32,244 bases of DNA from an uncultured Oscillospiraceae bacterium. GTDB lineage: Bacteria; Bacillota; Clostridia; Oscillospirales; Oscillospiraceae. The notes under the pieces are model-generated. The model was given only the letters and a program-made list of their open reading frames with translations, was not told the origin of the DNA and ran no database searches. A program made the position numbers and the translations under genes. This document shows, piece by piece, positions 8,357 to 16,051 of the stretch; the stretch's first letter is position 1; every line of letters starts with the position of its first letter. The stretch covers positions 1-32,244 of the forward strand of contig CANRFA010000016.1 in the NCBI GenBank assembly GCA_947629775.1. The letters are read 5' to 3'.

Positions 8357-8881
8357 TCACTCCAGCCAGCTGGCGGGGACTTCCGGGAGATGGTCGCTGA
8401 GGACGGGGAAGTCCGAGGGAACTCTCTGTCCCAGGTTGCGGACGCGCTGTTTCAGGTTGCGGATCTCCTGCTCGGAGACGCAGACGCTCCGGTACAGGGA
8501 GCGGCACAGCTCCATCATCCGCAGCAGGGCGAGCCGGTCCTGTTCGCGCTCCTCCGCCTTTCCCTTCGCCTCCTCCGTCAGCTGCCGGGCCTTTTCCGCC
8601 GCCTCCCTGCGGGCGGCATCCCGGGCGGCTTCCGCTTCGGCCCGGCGGTTGTCCTCCACGAAGCCGTTGGGGAAGAACTTCGCGTAGCTCTCGTTGGGGA
8701 ACATGAGGTCCTCGGTGCCGGGGACCAGCTTGCCCACGCAGGTGTTTTTGGGGGCCGTGTAGGTCTTGCCCGGGACGGCGGCGCGTCCCCAGTTGTAATA
8801 GATATAGGTGGTGCCGTTGATGGTCTTGCGGGTGAGACCGGGGAAGGACGCGGGAATCGGAATCTGAACGTCCTGGTACAT
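8357..8881 (-). CDS. Small coiled-coil protein with transposase-like N-terminus, function unknown
   Basis: A 174-residue protein with a clear ribosome site (GGGAGG, 5 bases before ATG). Residues ~18-68 (INGTTYIYYNWG, then NTCVGKLVPGTEDLMFPN and KFFP) resemble the N-terminal beta-rich segment found at the start of IS4/IS1634-type transposases (TYVYE...W...KR.CIGKL). No DDE catalytic domain follows. Instead residues ~77-150 are a charged Ala/Glu/Arg-rich segment with coiled-coil character ending in LKQRVRNLGQRV. It could be a remnant of a transposase or a domesticated DNA-binding module. The gene is intact and codon use matches its neighbours, which argues against recent decay. It lies between the MBL-fold gene (26 bases upstream) and the deaminase promoter, so it may be co-transcribed with the MBL gene. 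Confidence 0.7.
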   Translation of the reverse strand: MYQDVQIPIPASFPGLTRKTINGTTYIYYNWGRAAVPGKTYTAPKNTCVGKLVPGTEDLMFPNESYAKFFPNGFVEDNRRAEAEAARDAARREAAEKARQLTEEAKGKAEEREQDRLALLRMMELCRSLYRSVCVSEQEIRNLKQRVRNLGQRVPSDFPVLSDHLPEVPASWLE

Positions 8882-8907
8882 GGCAGCCTCCCGTCAGTCC
8901 GCGCCCG

Positions 8908-9645
8908 TCACAGACCGGCTTCCCCGCTGCTGTGGGGCCTTCCGCTGAGGGAGCAGGTGATGGCGCCGTCGGAGGCGTGCTGGAAATTGACCTGGGCGCC
9001 CAGAACCGGGATGATGGAGAGCTGATTCGGGTGGGCGGCCAGCATGGCCTCGCAGGAGGCCCGGATGTTGCGCGGGTCCTGGTTGGGCATGGGCAGATGG
9101 GTGAGGATCAGAAGGCCGGGGGCCAGGTGCTCCACGGCCCGCCAGGAGGTTTCCGTCAGAGAGTAGGAGTAGGGGGCGATGAGCACGTCCGGCCGGGGAA
9201 GGCCGTCGGAGAGAAGGGGCCACTGGAGCGGGTCCGCGTCTCCCAGGAACCACACGCAGAACTGGGTCCCCTGGATGACGTAGCTCAGGTGGGGCGATTC
9301 CTCCTCCGTGATGTCCAGATGAAGGCTGGCCACAGGGGTGATGTGGACCTGACGGATCCGGAGATCGCTGTCCAGCACCATGCGGTCCGGCAGCTGGTCC
9401 GCCACGTCCTCCGGGCCCAGGAGGACGGCGTTGCGCAGGCGGCGCAGGAAGGCGGGCGCGAAGTGGTCCGGATGGCTGTGGGTGGTGGCGGCGACGCTGA
9501 TGGGAAGGTTGGCGATCCAGCCCATGATGTCCGGGGGCGTGATGGCATAGCCGTTGCGGGGCATGCTGGCGCCGTCCAGCAGGATCCGCACGCCGTCCAG
9601 TTCCAGAATTCCGCCCGAGCTGGAGGTCCGCCAGAAGGATGCCAT
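8908..9645 (-). CDS. Metallo-beta-lactamase-fold hydrolase
   Basis: The 245-residue protein shows the N-terminal layout of the superfamily: strands with GGILELDGVRILLDGA, then the metal motif THSHPDHF (T-H-x-H-x-D-H) near residues 55-62, a further SPHLSYVI / FLGDAD segment typical of UlaG/YcbL-like members, and a late His in LILTHLPMP that may complete the site. These enzymes are Zn- or Mn-dependent hydrolases of phosphodiesters or lactones; the substrate cannot be told. The ATG at 9645 was chosen because AGGTG lies 6 bases before it. A GTG nine bases further upstream would overlap that ribosome site. A strong promoter lies 220 bases upstream. Confidence 0.82.
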   Translation of the reverse strand: MASFWRTSSSGGILELDGVRILLDGASMPRNGYAITPPDIMGWIANLPISVAATTHSHPDHFAPAFLRRLRNAVLLGPEDVADQLPDRMVLDSDLRIRQVHITPVASLHLDITEEESPHLSYVIQGTQFCVWFLGDADPLQWPLLSDGLPRPDVLIAPYSYSLTETSWRAVEHLAPGLLILTHLPMPNQDPRNIRASCEAMLAAHPNQLSIIPVLGAQVNFQHASDGAITCSLSGRPHSSGEAGL

Positions 9646-9654
9646 GAGTAACAC

Positions 9655-9985
9655 CTCATTTCAGAAAGTATGGCAGGAAGGGAATCCGCCTCCCGCCGGG
9701 GTCCGGCCGCGTCCGGGCCGGGACAGCGGAAGAGGGAGGATCCGGGAGGTGGAAGGTACGCGGGGCGGCGGGAGCCGCCGGATACGGACAGGGACTGGAA
9801 GGGACAGCCTCCCCGCCCTTTCCGCCCGGCCCCGAAGGGGGGAGAGGCGGGAGGAGGAAGCGCCGTTTCATTTTAGCATTCCCGTTCCGGACCGTCAAGA
9901 ATCAAAGCGGAAAATCCCTGCGGGAGAGGGCTTTGCCGGGAATCAGGCTGCCGCGGCGGGGCCTTCGCTCCCGGTTGAAGGGAGG
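9655..9985 (-). other. Long leader/intergenic region before the MBL-fold gene
   Basis: No gene is supported in these 331 bases; the open frames lack ribosome sites. With the promoter at 9870-9898 the MBL transcript would have a 5' leader of about 215 bases. The leader is extremely GC-rich and contains several inverted runs (such as GGCGG...CCGCC near 9765-9778). No known riboswitch or T-box element was recognised. Confidence 0.4.
9870..9898 (-). promoter_or_regulatory. Strong promoter upstream of the MBL-fold gene
   Basis: Minus-strand TTGACG (9898-9893) and TAAAAT (9875-9870) are spaced by exactly 17 bases, a near-consensus housekeeping promoter. It points to the MBL gene despite the long distance to its start codon. 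Confidence 0.75.
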
Positions 9986-11257
9986 TCAGACGGCGGCGGG
10001 GACGTCCGCGTGGCCCAGCCAGGCGGCGTAGGTTTCCTCCGGAGCGGGAGTGCCCACCACGGAGAGGGTGGCCCGGTTCAGATGGAAGATCTCCTGGGCC
10101 AGATCCCGCACCTGCTCCCGGGTGACGGCCTCGATGCGGGCGACGAGCTCGTCCGGATTCTGGAGGTGGCCCAGGAAGATCAGGGAGGAACCCATCGAGC
10201 CGGTGTGGGCGGCGACGGACTCCATGCCCATGACGAATCCCGCCTTCACATGGTCCCGGGTCCGGTCCATCTCCTCCTGGGTGGGACCGTGTTCCGCCAG
10301 ATCCAGGATGATGGTCCGGATGGCCTCCAGGGCCGCCTTCTCCTGGTCCGGACTGGTGGAGGTGCAGATCGCCAGATAGCCGGTATCCGTGTACTCGTTC
10401 GTCGTTGAATACACGTTGTAGCACAGGCCCATCCGCTCCCGCAGTTCCTGGAAGAGACGGGAGGAGGCGGAGGCGCCCAGCAGGCTGTTGAGCATGGTGT
10501 GCTGCGGTCTGCGGGGATCCCGGCAGGAGATGGAGGGGAAGCCCAGCATCAGATGGGTCTGGGCGATCTCCTTTCTGCAGGTCACGATGCCCGGACGGCA
10601 GGCTCCCGGTCCGGAACGGAACAGAGGGGCGGGTTCCATGGCCTCCAGCAGAACCCGCAGCCGCTCTACATGCTCCGGCTGGAAGCGGCCGGCAAGGGCG
10701 ACCACCATGGCGCCGGGGATGTAGTGAGAGCGGTACCAGGCCTGGAGAGAGGCGCCGGTGGTCTGCAGGACAGAATCCCGGGTGCCCAGAATGTGACCGG
10801 CCAGCGGGGTTCCCCGGAAGATGGAGGCGGAGAGCCGGTCGCCCACCAGATCCTCCGGGCTGTCCTCGGACATGTTGATCTCCTCCAGGATAACGCCCCG
10901 CTCCATCTCCGTGTTTTCCTGGGTGAAGGTGGAGTGGAAGAGCATGCCGGAGAGGATGTCGATGGCCTGGTTCAGGTGCTCGGTCAGGCAGTGGGCGTAG
11001 AAGCAGGTATGTTCCTTGGTGGTGAAGGCGTTGAACTGTCCGCCGATGGTATCCATGTCCATGGCCAGCTGTCTGGCGGAGCGGGTGTCTGTACCTTTAA
11101 AGAGCATGTGCTCGATGAAGTGGGCGTAGCCGCTGGCCTCCGGTGCCTCGTGGCGGGTGCCGGCGGCCACGTAGAAGCCGATGGCGGCGGTGCGGACGTT
11201 GGGCATCTCTTCCGTCGCGAGCCGGGCGCCATTGGGCAGAGTGACAAGCTGATACAT
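9986..11257 (-). CDS. M16-family zinc metallopeptidase (processing-protease-like)
   Basis: The 423-residue protein carries the inverted zinc motif HFIEH (His46, Glu49, His50) and the downstream glutamate in ERGVILEE about 76 residues later, the M16/pitrilysin active site. It corresponds to the single ~45-kDa unit of M16B peptidases (B. subtilis MlpA/YmxG and mitochondrial processing peptidase beta-like), with an N-terminal catalytic half and a C-terminal non-catalytic half (SLLGASASSRLFQELRERMGLCY is the conserved second-half signature). It is probably cytoplasmic, with no signal peptide. The ATG follows GAGGAGG at 6 bases. Upstream in-frame codons run through the promoter and were rejected. 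In many Firmicutes the gene lies near dut or dapG; here it stands alone. Confidence 0.92.
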   Translation of the reverse strand: MYQLVTLPNGARLATEEMPNVRTAAIGFYVAAGTRHEAPEASGYAHFIEHMLFKGTDTRSARQLAMDMDTIGGQFNAFTTKEHTCFYAHCLTEHLNQAIDILSGMLFHSTFTQENTEMERGVILEEINMSEDSPEDLVGDRLSASIFRGTPLAGHILGTRDSVLQTTGASLQAWYRSHYIPGAMVVALAGRFQPEHVERLRVLLEAMEPAPLFRSGPGACRPGIVTCRKEIAQTHLMLGFPSISCRDPRRPQHTMLNSLLGASASSRLFQELRERMGLCYNVYSTTNEYTDTGYLAICTSTSPDQEKAALEAIRTIILDLAEHGPTQEEMDRTRDHVKAGFVMGMESVAAHTGSMGSSLIFLGHLQNPDELVARIEAVTREQVRDLAQEIFHLNRATLSVVGTPAPEETYAAWLGHADVPAAV

Positions 11258-11308
11258 GGAGGACCTCCTCATTTTTCTGTCCGGGAAACGGGAATTTCGG
11301 GTGAAGGC

Positions 11309-11337
11309 AGTATAGCACAGAATCCGGGCCGCGTCCA
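11309..11337 (-). promoter_or_regulatory. Promoter of the M16 peptidase gene
   Basis: Minus-strand TGGACG (11337-11332) and an extended -10 TGCTATACT (TATACT at 11314-11309) with 17-base spacing, about 50 bases before the peptidase ATG. Confidence 0.65.
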
Positions 11338-11635
11338 CAGGGGAAACACGGACGGGAAGCCGCCCTGCGGCGAAGTAGCGGCGTGGCGGAGGGCTCAGGG
11401 GACCGGGAAGCGCCAGACAGTGGTGTGGAGGCGGATGTCGCCGGCCTTCTCCGCCGTCCGGCAGGAAGCGAAACGGGTTCTGTTCATGGCTGATCTCAGG
11501 CCTGAACGGAGAAATCGGGCGGAAAACCCGTCGGGTTCCGGCGGACCTGCTCCCAGTATACCCGCGGGCCGGGGAAAAGGCAAGCGCCGGGGAACAGAAC
11601 GGGCCGCGGTCCGGAAGACGCCGGAGCGGAAGGGC
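11338..11635. other. Intergenic region between the copper operon terminator and the M16 promoter
   Basis: About 300 bases with no supportable gene. A small open frame on the minus strand (80 codons) has no ribosome binding site and an unstructured Arg/Pro-rich composition typical of GC-rich shadow frames. A small hairpin (AACCC/GGGTT near 11529-11541) is the only structure noticed. Confidence 0.4.
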
Positions 11636-11670
11636 AAAAAGGAAGACGGCCCCGGACGGGGCCGCCTTCC
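11636..11670 (-). terminator. Terminator of the copA-csoR operon
   Basis: On the minus strand a 14-bp stem (11670-11657 with 11654-11641, one mismatch) is followed by TTTTTGCCC (11640-11632). It lies 31 bases beyond the csoR stop. A weaker T-rich run on the other side could make it work in both directions. Confidence 0.85.
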
Positions 11671-11700
11671 TTTGTCCCGGTGAGAGCGGGAACCGGGGGC

Positions 11701-11964
11701 TTACTTTGCCAGTTTGTCCAGCAGAGTCTCCAGCTCCGCCAGCTTCTCATCGGGGTCGCCACTGGCCAGGGCCTCCCGCACACAGCCCTCCATGTGGGCC
11801 TTGATCACCAGACGGTTGGCCTTCTTCAGAATGGAAACGGTGGCCAGAACCTGAGTGGAAATGTCGATGCAGTAGCGGTCTTCCTCGATCATGCGGAGAA
11901 TGCCGTCAATCTGTCCTCGAGCGGTCTTCAGCAGGCGGTTTACCTGGGCACGGTCGGCTTTCAC
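11701..11964 (-). CDS. csoR: Copper-sensing transcriptional repressor CsoR
   Basis: The 87-residue all-helical CsoR/RcnR-family repressor (DUF156) binds operator DNA as a tetramer and is released when Cu(I) binds. The Cu(I) ligands fit exactly: Cys32, His57 and Cys61, with the same 25- and 4-residue spacings as Cys36-His61-Cys65 in Mycobacterium tuberculosis CsoR. The second-shell Tyr31 and Glu77 match its Tyr35 and Glu81. This pattern favours copper over nickel or formaldehyde sensing. Its ATG overlaps the stop of the CopA gene (ATGA), so repressor and pump are co-translated and the operon should be autoregulated. The operator was not identified with confidence. Confidence 0.93.
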   Translation of the reverse strand: MKADRAQVNRLLKTARGQIDGILRMIEEDRYCIDISTQVLATVSILKKANRLVIKAHMEGCVREALASGDPDEKLAELETLLDKLAK

Positions 11965-12170
11965 GCGATGGACACCACCTCGTAGCCCGCTTCGGTGACG
12001 GCGTCGGTGAGAACCTTGTCGTCAACGGGGTTGGAGAGGGTCAGCGTGGCGGACTTGCCTTCCAGGCTCATCTCCACCGCGGAGACGCCGGCGATGGCGG
12101 ACAGGGCCTTTTCCACACGGCCGGTGCAGTGGGCGCACATCATGCCCTCAATGATCATGGTCTTCTTCAT
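11961..12170 (-). CDS. Possible internally initiated CopZ-like copper chaperone, in frame within copA
   Basis: The last 69 codons of copA form a complete HMA domain beginning with an ATG (MKKTM) at 12170. The ATG is preceded by AAGGAGG (12187-12181) with 10-base spacing, a near-perfect ribosome binding site that would have no purpose if the domain were made only as part of the pump. A free product would be a normal-sized CopZ, 69 residues with MxCAHC, able to carry Cu(I) to the pump. The sequence supports the start signal; that ribosomes use it is inference. The alternative is that copA and copZ were once separate adjacent genes and fused by loss of the intervening stop. Confidence 0.5.
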   Translation of the reverse strand: MKKTMIIEGMMCAHCTGRVEKALSAIAGVSAVEMSLEGKSATLTLSNPVDDKVLTDAVTEAGYEVVSIA

Positions 12171-14642
12171 GGTTTCGTTTCCTCCTTGATCCAGTGAATT
12201 CCGGGAATTCTGTTCCGGCTCCGGAGAGGCCTCGTTGGAGGGAGCGGCGGCCGGCTCAGCCGGCTGCTCCGCCGCCGCCTGGGAGACTTCCTCCACGGGA
12301 GCGGGAACGGGTTCGGCCTCCGGCTGGGAGACCGTATTGTCAGCGGCCGCGGGGCCGGAGACATCAGTCTGGAAGCGGCTGCGGAAGAAGCGCAGACGCA
12401 GGGCGTTTGTCACCACGCACACGGAGCTCATGGACATGGCGGCGGCGGCAAACATGGGGTTGAGCTGCCAGTGGAGGGCGCTGTAGAAGACGCCCGCCGC
12501 CAGCGGGATACCCAGAGAATTGTAAAAGAACGCCCAGAAGAGGTTCTGTTTGATGTTGCGGATGGTTGCGCGGCTCAGTTCCACCGCCGCGGCGGCGTCC
12601 AGCAGATCCGACTTCATGAGCACGATGTCCGCGCTCTCGATGGCAACGTCCGTGCCGGCGCCAATGGCGAGGCCCACATCCGCCCGGGCGAGGGCGGGGG
12701 CGTCGTTGATGCCGTCGCCCACCATGGCGACCTTCTTTCCCTGGGCATGCAGGTCCGCGATGACCCGCTCCTTGTCCTGGGGCAGCACCTCCGCCATGAC
12801 CTGGGTGACGCCCAGCTGCTTCCCGATGGCGTCCGCCGTGCGGCGGTTGTCGCCGGTGAGCATCACCACGTCCAGCCCCAGGGAGCGGAAGGCGGAGACC
12901 GCGGCGGCGCTGGTGGGTTTGGGGGTATCCGCCACGGCGATCACGCCCAGCATCCGCTGGTCCGTCAGGTCCGCGAAGAACAGGGGCGTCTTGCCTTCGG
13001 CGGCCAGTTCGTCCGCCTTCTCCGCCAGAGGACCGGGATCGATGCCGGACTCCTCCAGCAGAAGCCGGTTGCCCCCGATGCAGGTGTGCTCCAGGGTGGA
13101 GGCCCGCACGCCGCGGCCGTGAACGGCGGTGAAGTCCTCGGCGGGCAGGATGTGGATGTCCCGGTTGCGGCACTCCTCCACGATGGCGGCCCCCAGGGGG
13201 TGCTCGGAGGGACCTTCCAGGCAGGCGGCCAGGGTCAGAAGCCCCCGCTCCTCCACGTCCTCGGCGGGGAAGATATCCGTCACCACCGGCTTGCCCTGGG
13301 TCAGGGTGCCGGTCTTGTCCAGCACCACGGTGTTCACCGTGTGCAGGGTCTCCAGACCCTCGGCGGACTTGATGAGAATGCCGTTCTCCGCGCCCTTGCC
13401 GGTGCCAACCATGATGGCGACCGGCGTGGCGAGACCCAGCGCGCAGGGGCAGGAGATCACCAGCACGGCGACGCCGGCGGTGAGGGCCCGGGTGCCGCTG
13501 CCGGAAACCAGCAGCCAGACGATGGCGGTGACGGCGGCGATGCCCATGACGGCGGGTACAAAGATGGCGGCCACCCGGTCCGCCAGCTTGGCGATGGGGG
13601 CCTTGGAGGCGCTGGCCTCTTCCACCAGGCGGATCATCTGCGCCAGGGTGGTGTCCTCCCCGACGCGGCTGGCCTCAAAGGTGAAGAAGCCGGAGCGGTT
13701 GATGGAGGCGGCGGCTACCTTGTCGCCGGGGCCCTTATCCACCGGAATGGATTCGCCCGTGAGGGCGGATTCGTCCACGGCGGAGTGCCCCTCCAGCACC
13801 ACGCCGTCTACCGGGATGGACTGACCGGGGCGCACCACCACGCGGTCGCCCACCTGAACCTCCTCCACGGGGATCTCCACTTCCGTCCCGGCCCGCAGGA
13901 CCGTGGCGGTTTTGGGCGCCAGATCCATGAGGCGGGTGATGGCCTGGGAGGTCTTCCCCCGGGAGCGGGTCTCCAGATACTTGCCCAGGGTGATCAGGGT
14001 GAGAATGGTGCCCGCGGACTCGAAGTAGAGGTCCATGTGGTAGTGTTCCACCAGCTCCATGTCTCCGTGCCCCATGCCCCAGGCCATCTGGTAGATGGCG
14101 AAGATGCCGTAGATGACGGCGGCGGCGGAGCCGACGGCGATCAGGGCGTCCATGTTGGGAGCCCGGTGCCACAGGGTTTTGAAGCCCACCTTGTAGTACT
14201 TGTCGTTGATATAGAGGATGGGAAGCACCAGCAGCAGCTGGGTAAAGCCGTAGATGACGGCGTTCTCCATGCCGGTCAGGAAGGAGGGCAGAGGCGCCCC
14301 CAGCATGTGGCCCATGGAGACATAGAAGAGGGGAATGAAGAAGATGAACGAGAGAATGAGGCGGCGCTTCATGGAGGCCAGTTCGTCCTCCATGGTCTGA
14401 TTCGGCGCCTGGGGCGCGGCTTTTCCCGCCGCCTGGGGAAGAGAGGCCCCGTAGCCGGAGGCGACAACGGCCTGGATGATGTCGTCCGAAGACAGTTTCG
14501 CCTCGTCGTATTCCGCGATCATGGAGTTGGTCATCAGGCTGACATCGGCGGCGCGGATGCCGTCCAGTTTCCGCACCGCCTTCTCCACGTGGGCGGAGCA
14601 GGCGGCGCAGGACATGCCTGTGATGTTGAATTTCTGCTTCAC
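11961..14642 (-). CDS. copA: Copper-exporting P1B-type ATPase with fused C-terminal CopZ-like domain
   Basis: This 893-residue membrane pump exports Cu(I) using ATP. In order: an N-terminal HMA domain with GMSCAAC (Cys12, Cys15); eight membrane segments with the transport-site SCPC (Cys398-Pro-Cys400); DKTGTLTQGKP with the phosphorylated Asp442; the HP motif in SEHPLGAAI; GDGINDAPALARADVG; and a last pair of membrane segments. A Pro/Ala/Glu-rich linker (about 765-824) leads to a second HMA domain (825-893) with GMMCAHC (Cys836, Cys839). The start was taken as GTG at 14642, after AGGTG; the longer frame upstream crosses the promoter. The C-terminal HMA has its own internal start signal. CsoR overlaps the stop codon. 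The CPC motif, MxCxxC domains and CsoR neighbour make copper the expected metal. Confidence 0.94.
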   Translation of the reverse strand: MKQKFNITGMSCAACSAHVEKAVRKLDGIRAADVSLMTNSMIAEYDEAKLSSDDIIQAVVASGYGASLPQAAGKAAPQAPNQTMEDELASMKRRLILSFIFFIPLFYVSMGHMLGAPLPSFLTGMENAVIYGFTQLLLVLPILYINDKYYKVGFKTLWHRAPNMDALIAVGSAAAVIYGIFAIYQMAWGMGHGDMELVEHYHMDLYFESAGTILTLITLGKYLETRSRGKTSQAITRLMDLAPKTATVLRAGTEVEIPVEEVQVGDRVVVRPGQSIPVDGVVLEGHSAVDESALTGESIPVDKGPGDKVAAASINRSGFFTFEASRVGEDTTLAQMIRLVEEASASKAPIAKLADRVAAIFVPAVMGIAAVTAIVWLLVSGSGTRALTAGVAVLVISCPCALGLATPVAIMVGTGKGAENGILIKSAEGLETLHTVNTVVLDKTGTLTQGKPVVTDIFPAEDVEERGLLTLAACLEGPSEHPLGAAIVEECRNRDIHILPAEDFTAVHGRGVRASTLEHTCIGGNRLLLEESGIDPGPLAEKADELAAEGKTPLFFADLTDQRMLGVIAVADTPKPTSAAAVSAFRSLGLDVVMLTGDNRRTADAIGKQLGVTQVMAEVLPQDKERVIADLHAQGKKVAMVGDGINDAPALARADVGLAIGAGTDVAIESADIVLMKSDLLDAAAAVELSRATIRNIKQNLFWAFFYNSLGIPLAAGVFYSALHWQLNPMFAAAAMSMSSVCVVTNALRLRFFRSRFQTDVSGPAAADNTVSQPEAEPVPAPVEEVSQAAAEQPAEPAAAPSNEASPEPEQNSRNSLDQGGNETMKKTMIIEGMMCAHCTGRVEKALSAIAGVSAVEMSLEGKSATLTLSNPVDDKVLTDAVTEAGYEVVSIA

Positions 14643-14711
14643 GGAAGTCACCTGGCTTTTCAGATCTCCCCCCAGCCGTGCCCACCGGACCCCGGGGAGG
14701 GGGTCAGCGTT

Positions 14712-14740
14712 ATTGTACGCCCCTTTCCGGAGGCTGTCAA
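14712..14740 (-). promoter_or_regulatory. Promoter of the copA-csoR operon
   Basis: Minus-strand TTGACA (14740-14735), a perfect -35, and TACAAT (14717-14712), with 17-base spacing, 70 bases before the GTG of copA. CsoR is expected to bind in or near this promoter; GC-rich palindromic runs flank it but no operator is certain. Confidence 0.85.
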
Positions 14741-14854
14741 GAGGGAAATGCGGGAAATTTTCAAAGAAGAGATTCCCTGCGTTCCCTCCTGCCAGGAAAG
14801 AGGGCCGCCGGCCGGGGAAGACGCAGGGGGTTGGCGGAGCGCACAAGAAAAATC

Positions 14855-14883
14855 TTGCAGGGACGGCGGAAATATGGTATTGT
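14855..14883 (+). promoter_or_regulatory. Promoter of the rRNA methyltransferase gene
   Basis: TTGCAG (14855-14860) and TATTGT (14878-14883) with 17-base spacing, 32 bases before the methyltransferase ATG. It is divergent from the copA promoter, with about 115 bases between the two -35 boxes. Confidence 0.75.
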
Positions 14884-14914
14884 AGACAGACAGTACAATC
14901 GCGGGAGGTGCCCC

Positions 14915-16051
14915 ATGGGAGAATTGCTGACCTTTGCCGTTCCCACGCTGTTCGGGCTGGAAGGGGTCTGCGCGGACGAGATGCGCAGACTGAAACTGCC
15001 GGAGGTGCGGGCGGAGAACGGACGGGTGCTGGGCCGGGGAACCGAAGCGGACCTGGTGCGGCTGAACCTCAATCTGCGCACCGGAGAGCGGGTGCTGCTG
15101 GTTCTGGGCAGCTTCCCGGCCGGCTCCTTTGACGCCCTCTTTGAAGGCACACGGGCCCTCGCCTGGGAACGGTACATCCCCCGGGACGGGAAGTTCCCCG
15201 TAAAAGGGTATTCTCTGAACTCGAAGCTGCACTCCGTGCCGGACTGCCAGGCCATCATCAAGAAGGCGGTAGCCACCCGCCTGGGGAAGCGCTATCAGCT
15301 GAACACCCTGCCGGAGACCGGGGAACTCTTTCAGATTCAGTTCTCCCTGATGGGAGATACGGCCACCCTGATGCTGGATACCAGCGGGGCGGGGCTCTAC
15401 AAGCGTGGCTACCGGGCCCAGGGGGTTGCGGCGCCGCTGCGGGAGACGCTGGCGGCGGGCCTCGTGCTTCTGTCCCGCTACCGGGGCCGGGATCCCTTCT
15501 GCGACCCCTTCTGCGGCAGCGGCACGATCGCCATCGAGGCGGCTCTGATCGCGAAGAACCGGGCGCCGGGCCTGTCCCGCCGCTTCTCCGCGGAGCGCTG
15601 GAAGTGGCTGGACCGGAAGCTCTGGCACCAGGCGGCGGACGAGGCCATGGATCAGGAGTACGACAACCGCTACGAGATCTGGGGCGGGGACATCGACCCC
15701 GCTGCCATAGAGCTGGCCCGCCACAATGCGGCGCTGGCGGAGGTGGACGACACCATCTCCTTCGAGGTGGCGGACGCCACCCGCTTCCACTGGGGCGGCG
15801 CCCAGGGGCGCATCGTCACGAATCCTCCCTACGGGGAGCGGGTGATGGAGCGCAAGGAGGCGGAGGACCTGTACCGGGCCTTCGGGAAGGTCTGGAACCT
15901 GTTCCCGGAGGGCTGGAAGCTCTTCCTGCTGTCCTCCCACACGGAGTTCGAGCGCACCTTCGGCCATCGCGCCGTCCGCAAGCGCAAGCTCTACAACGGC
16001 ATGCTCAAGTGCGATCTCTTCATGTACTGGCAGGAGAGGGGACGGCCATGA
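14915..16051 (+). CDS. THUMP-domain class I SAM-dependent rRNA methyltransferase (RlmL N-terminal/YpsC-like)
   Basis: The 378-residue protein has an N-terminal ferredoxin-like plus THUMP RNA-binding region (about 1-155) and a C-terminal Rossmann methyltransferase. The SAM loop is DPFCGSGTIAIEAAL (about 193-207), an acidic GGDIDPAAIELARHNA binds the SAM ribose, and NPPYGERV is the catalytic NPPY motif of N-methyltransferases. Homologues methylate 23S rRNA at guanine N2 (the RlmL half acting on G2445). The ATG follows GGGAGG at 6 bases; the frame open before it crosses the promoter. The stop overlaps the next ATG (ATGA). Confidence 0.9.
   Translation: MGELLTFAVPTLFGLEGVCADEMRRLKLPEVRAENGRVLGRGTEADLVRLNLNLRTGERVLLVLGSFPAGSFDALFEGTRALAWERYIPRDGKFPVKGYSLNSKLHSVPDCQAIIKKAVATRLGKRYQLNTLPETGELFQIQFSLMGDTATLMLDTSGAGLYKRGYRAQGVAAPLRETLAAGLVLLSRYRGRDPFCDPFCGSGTIAIEAALIAKNRAPGLSRRFSAERWKWLDRKLWHQAADEAMDQEYDNRYEIWGGDIDPAAIELARHNAALAEVDDTISFEVADATRFHWGGAQGRIVTNPPYGERVMERKEAEDLYRAFGKVWNLFPEGWKLFLLSSHTEFERTFGHRAVRKRKLYNGMLKCDLFMYWQERGRP

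Noticed and set aside
11395-11637. An 80-codon minus-strand frame beyond the csoR terminator
   Set aside because: It has no ribosome site, an Arg/Pro-rich composition and no family match, and lies between a terminator and another gene's promoter.
14643-14760. A CsoR operator next to the copA promoter
   Set aside because: G/C-rich runs are present, but no clear pseudo-palindrome of the CsoR type could be fixed, so no site is listed.
12471-14885. An 804-codon plus-strand frame opposite copA
   Set aside because: It is antisense to a gene with every P-type ATPase motif, and its product is Gly/His/Val-rich without any family signature.
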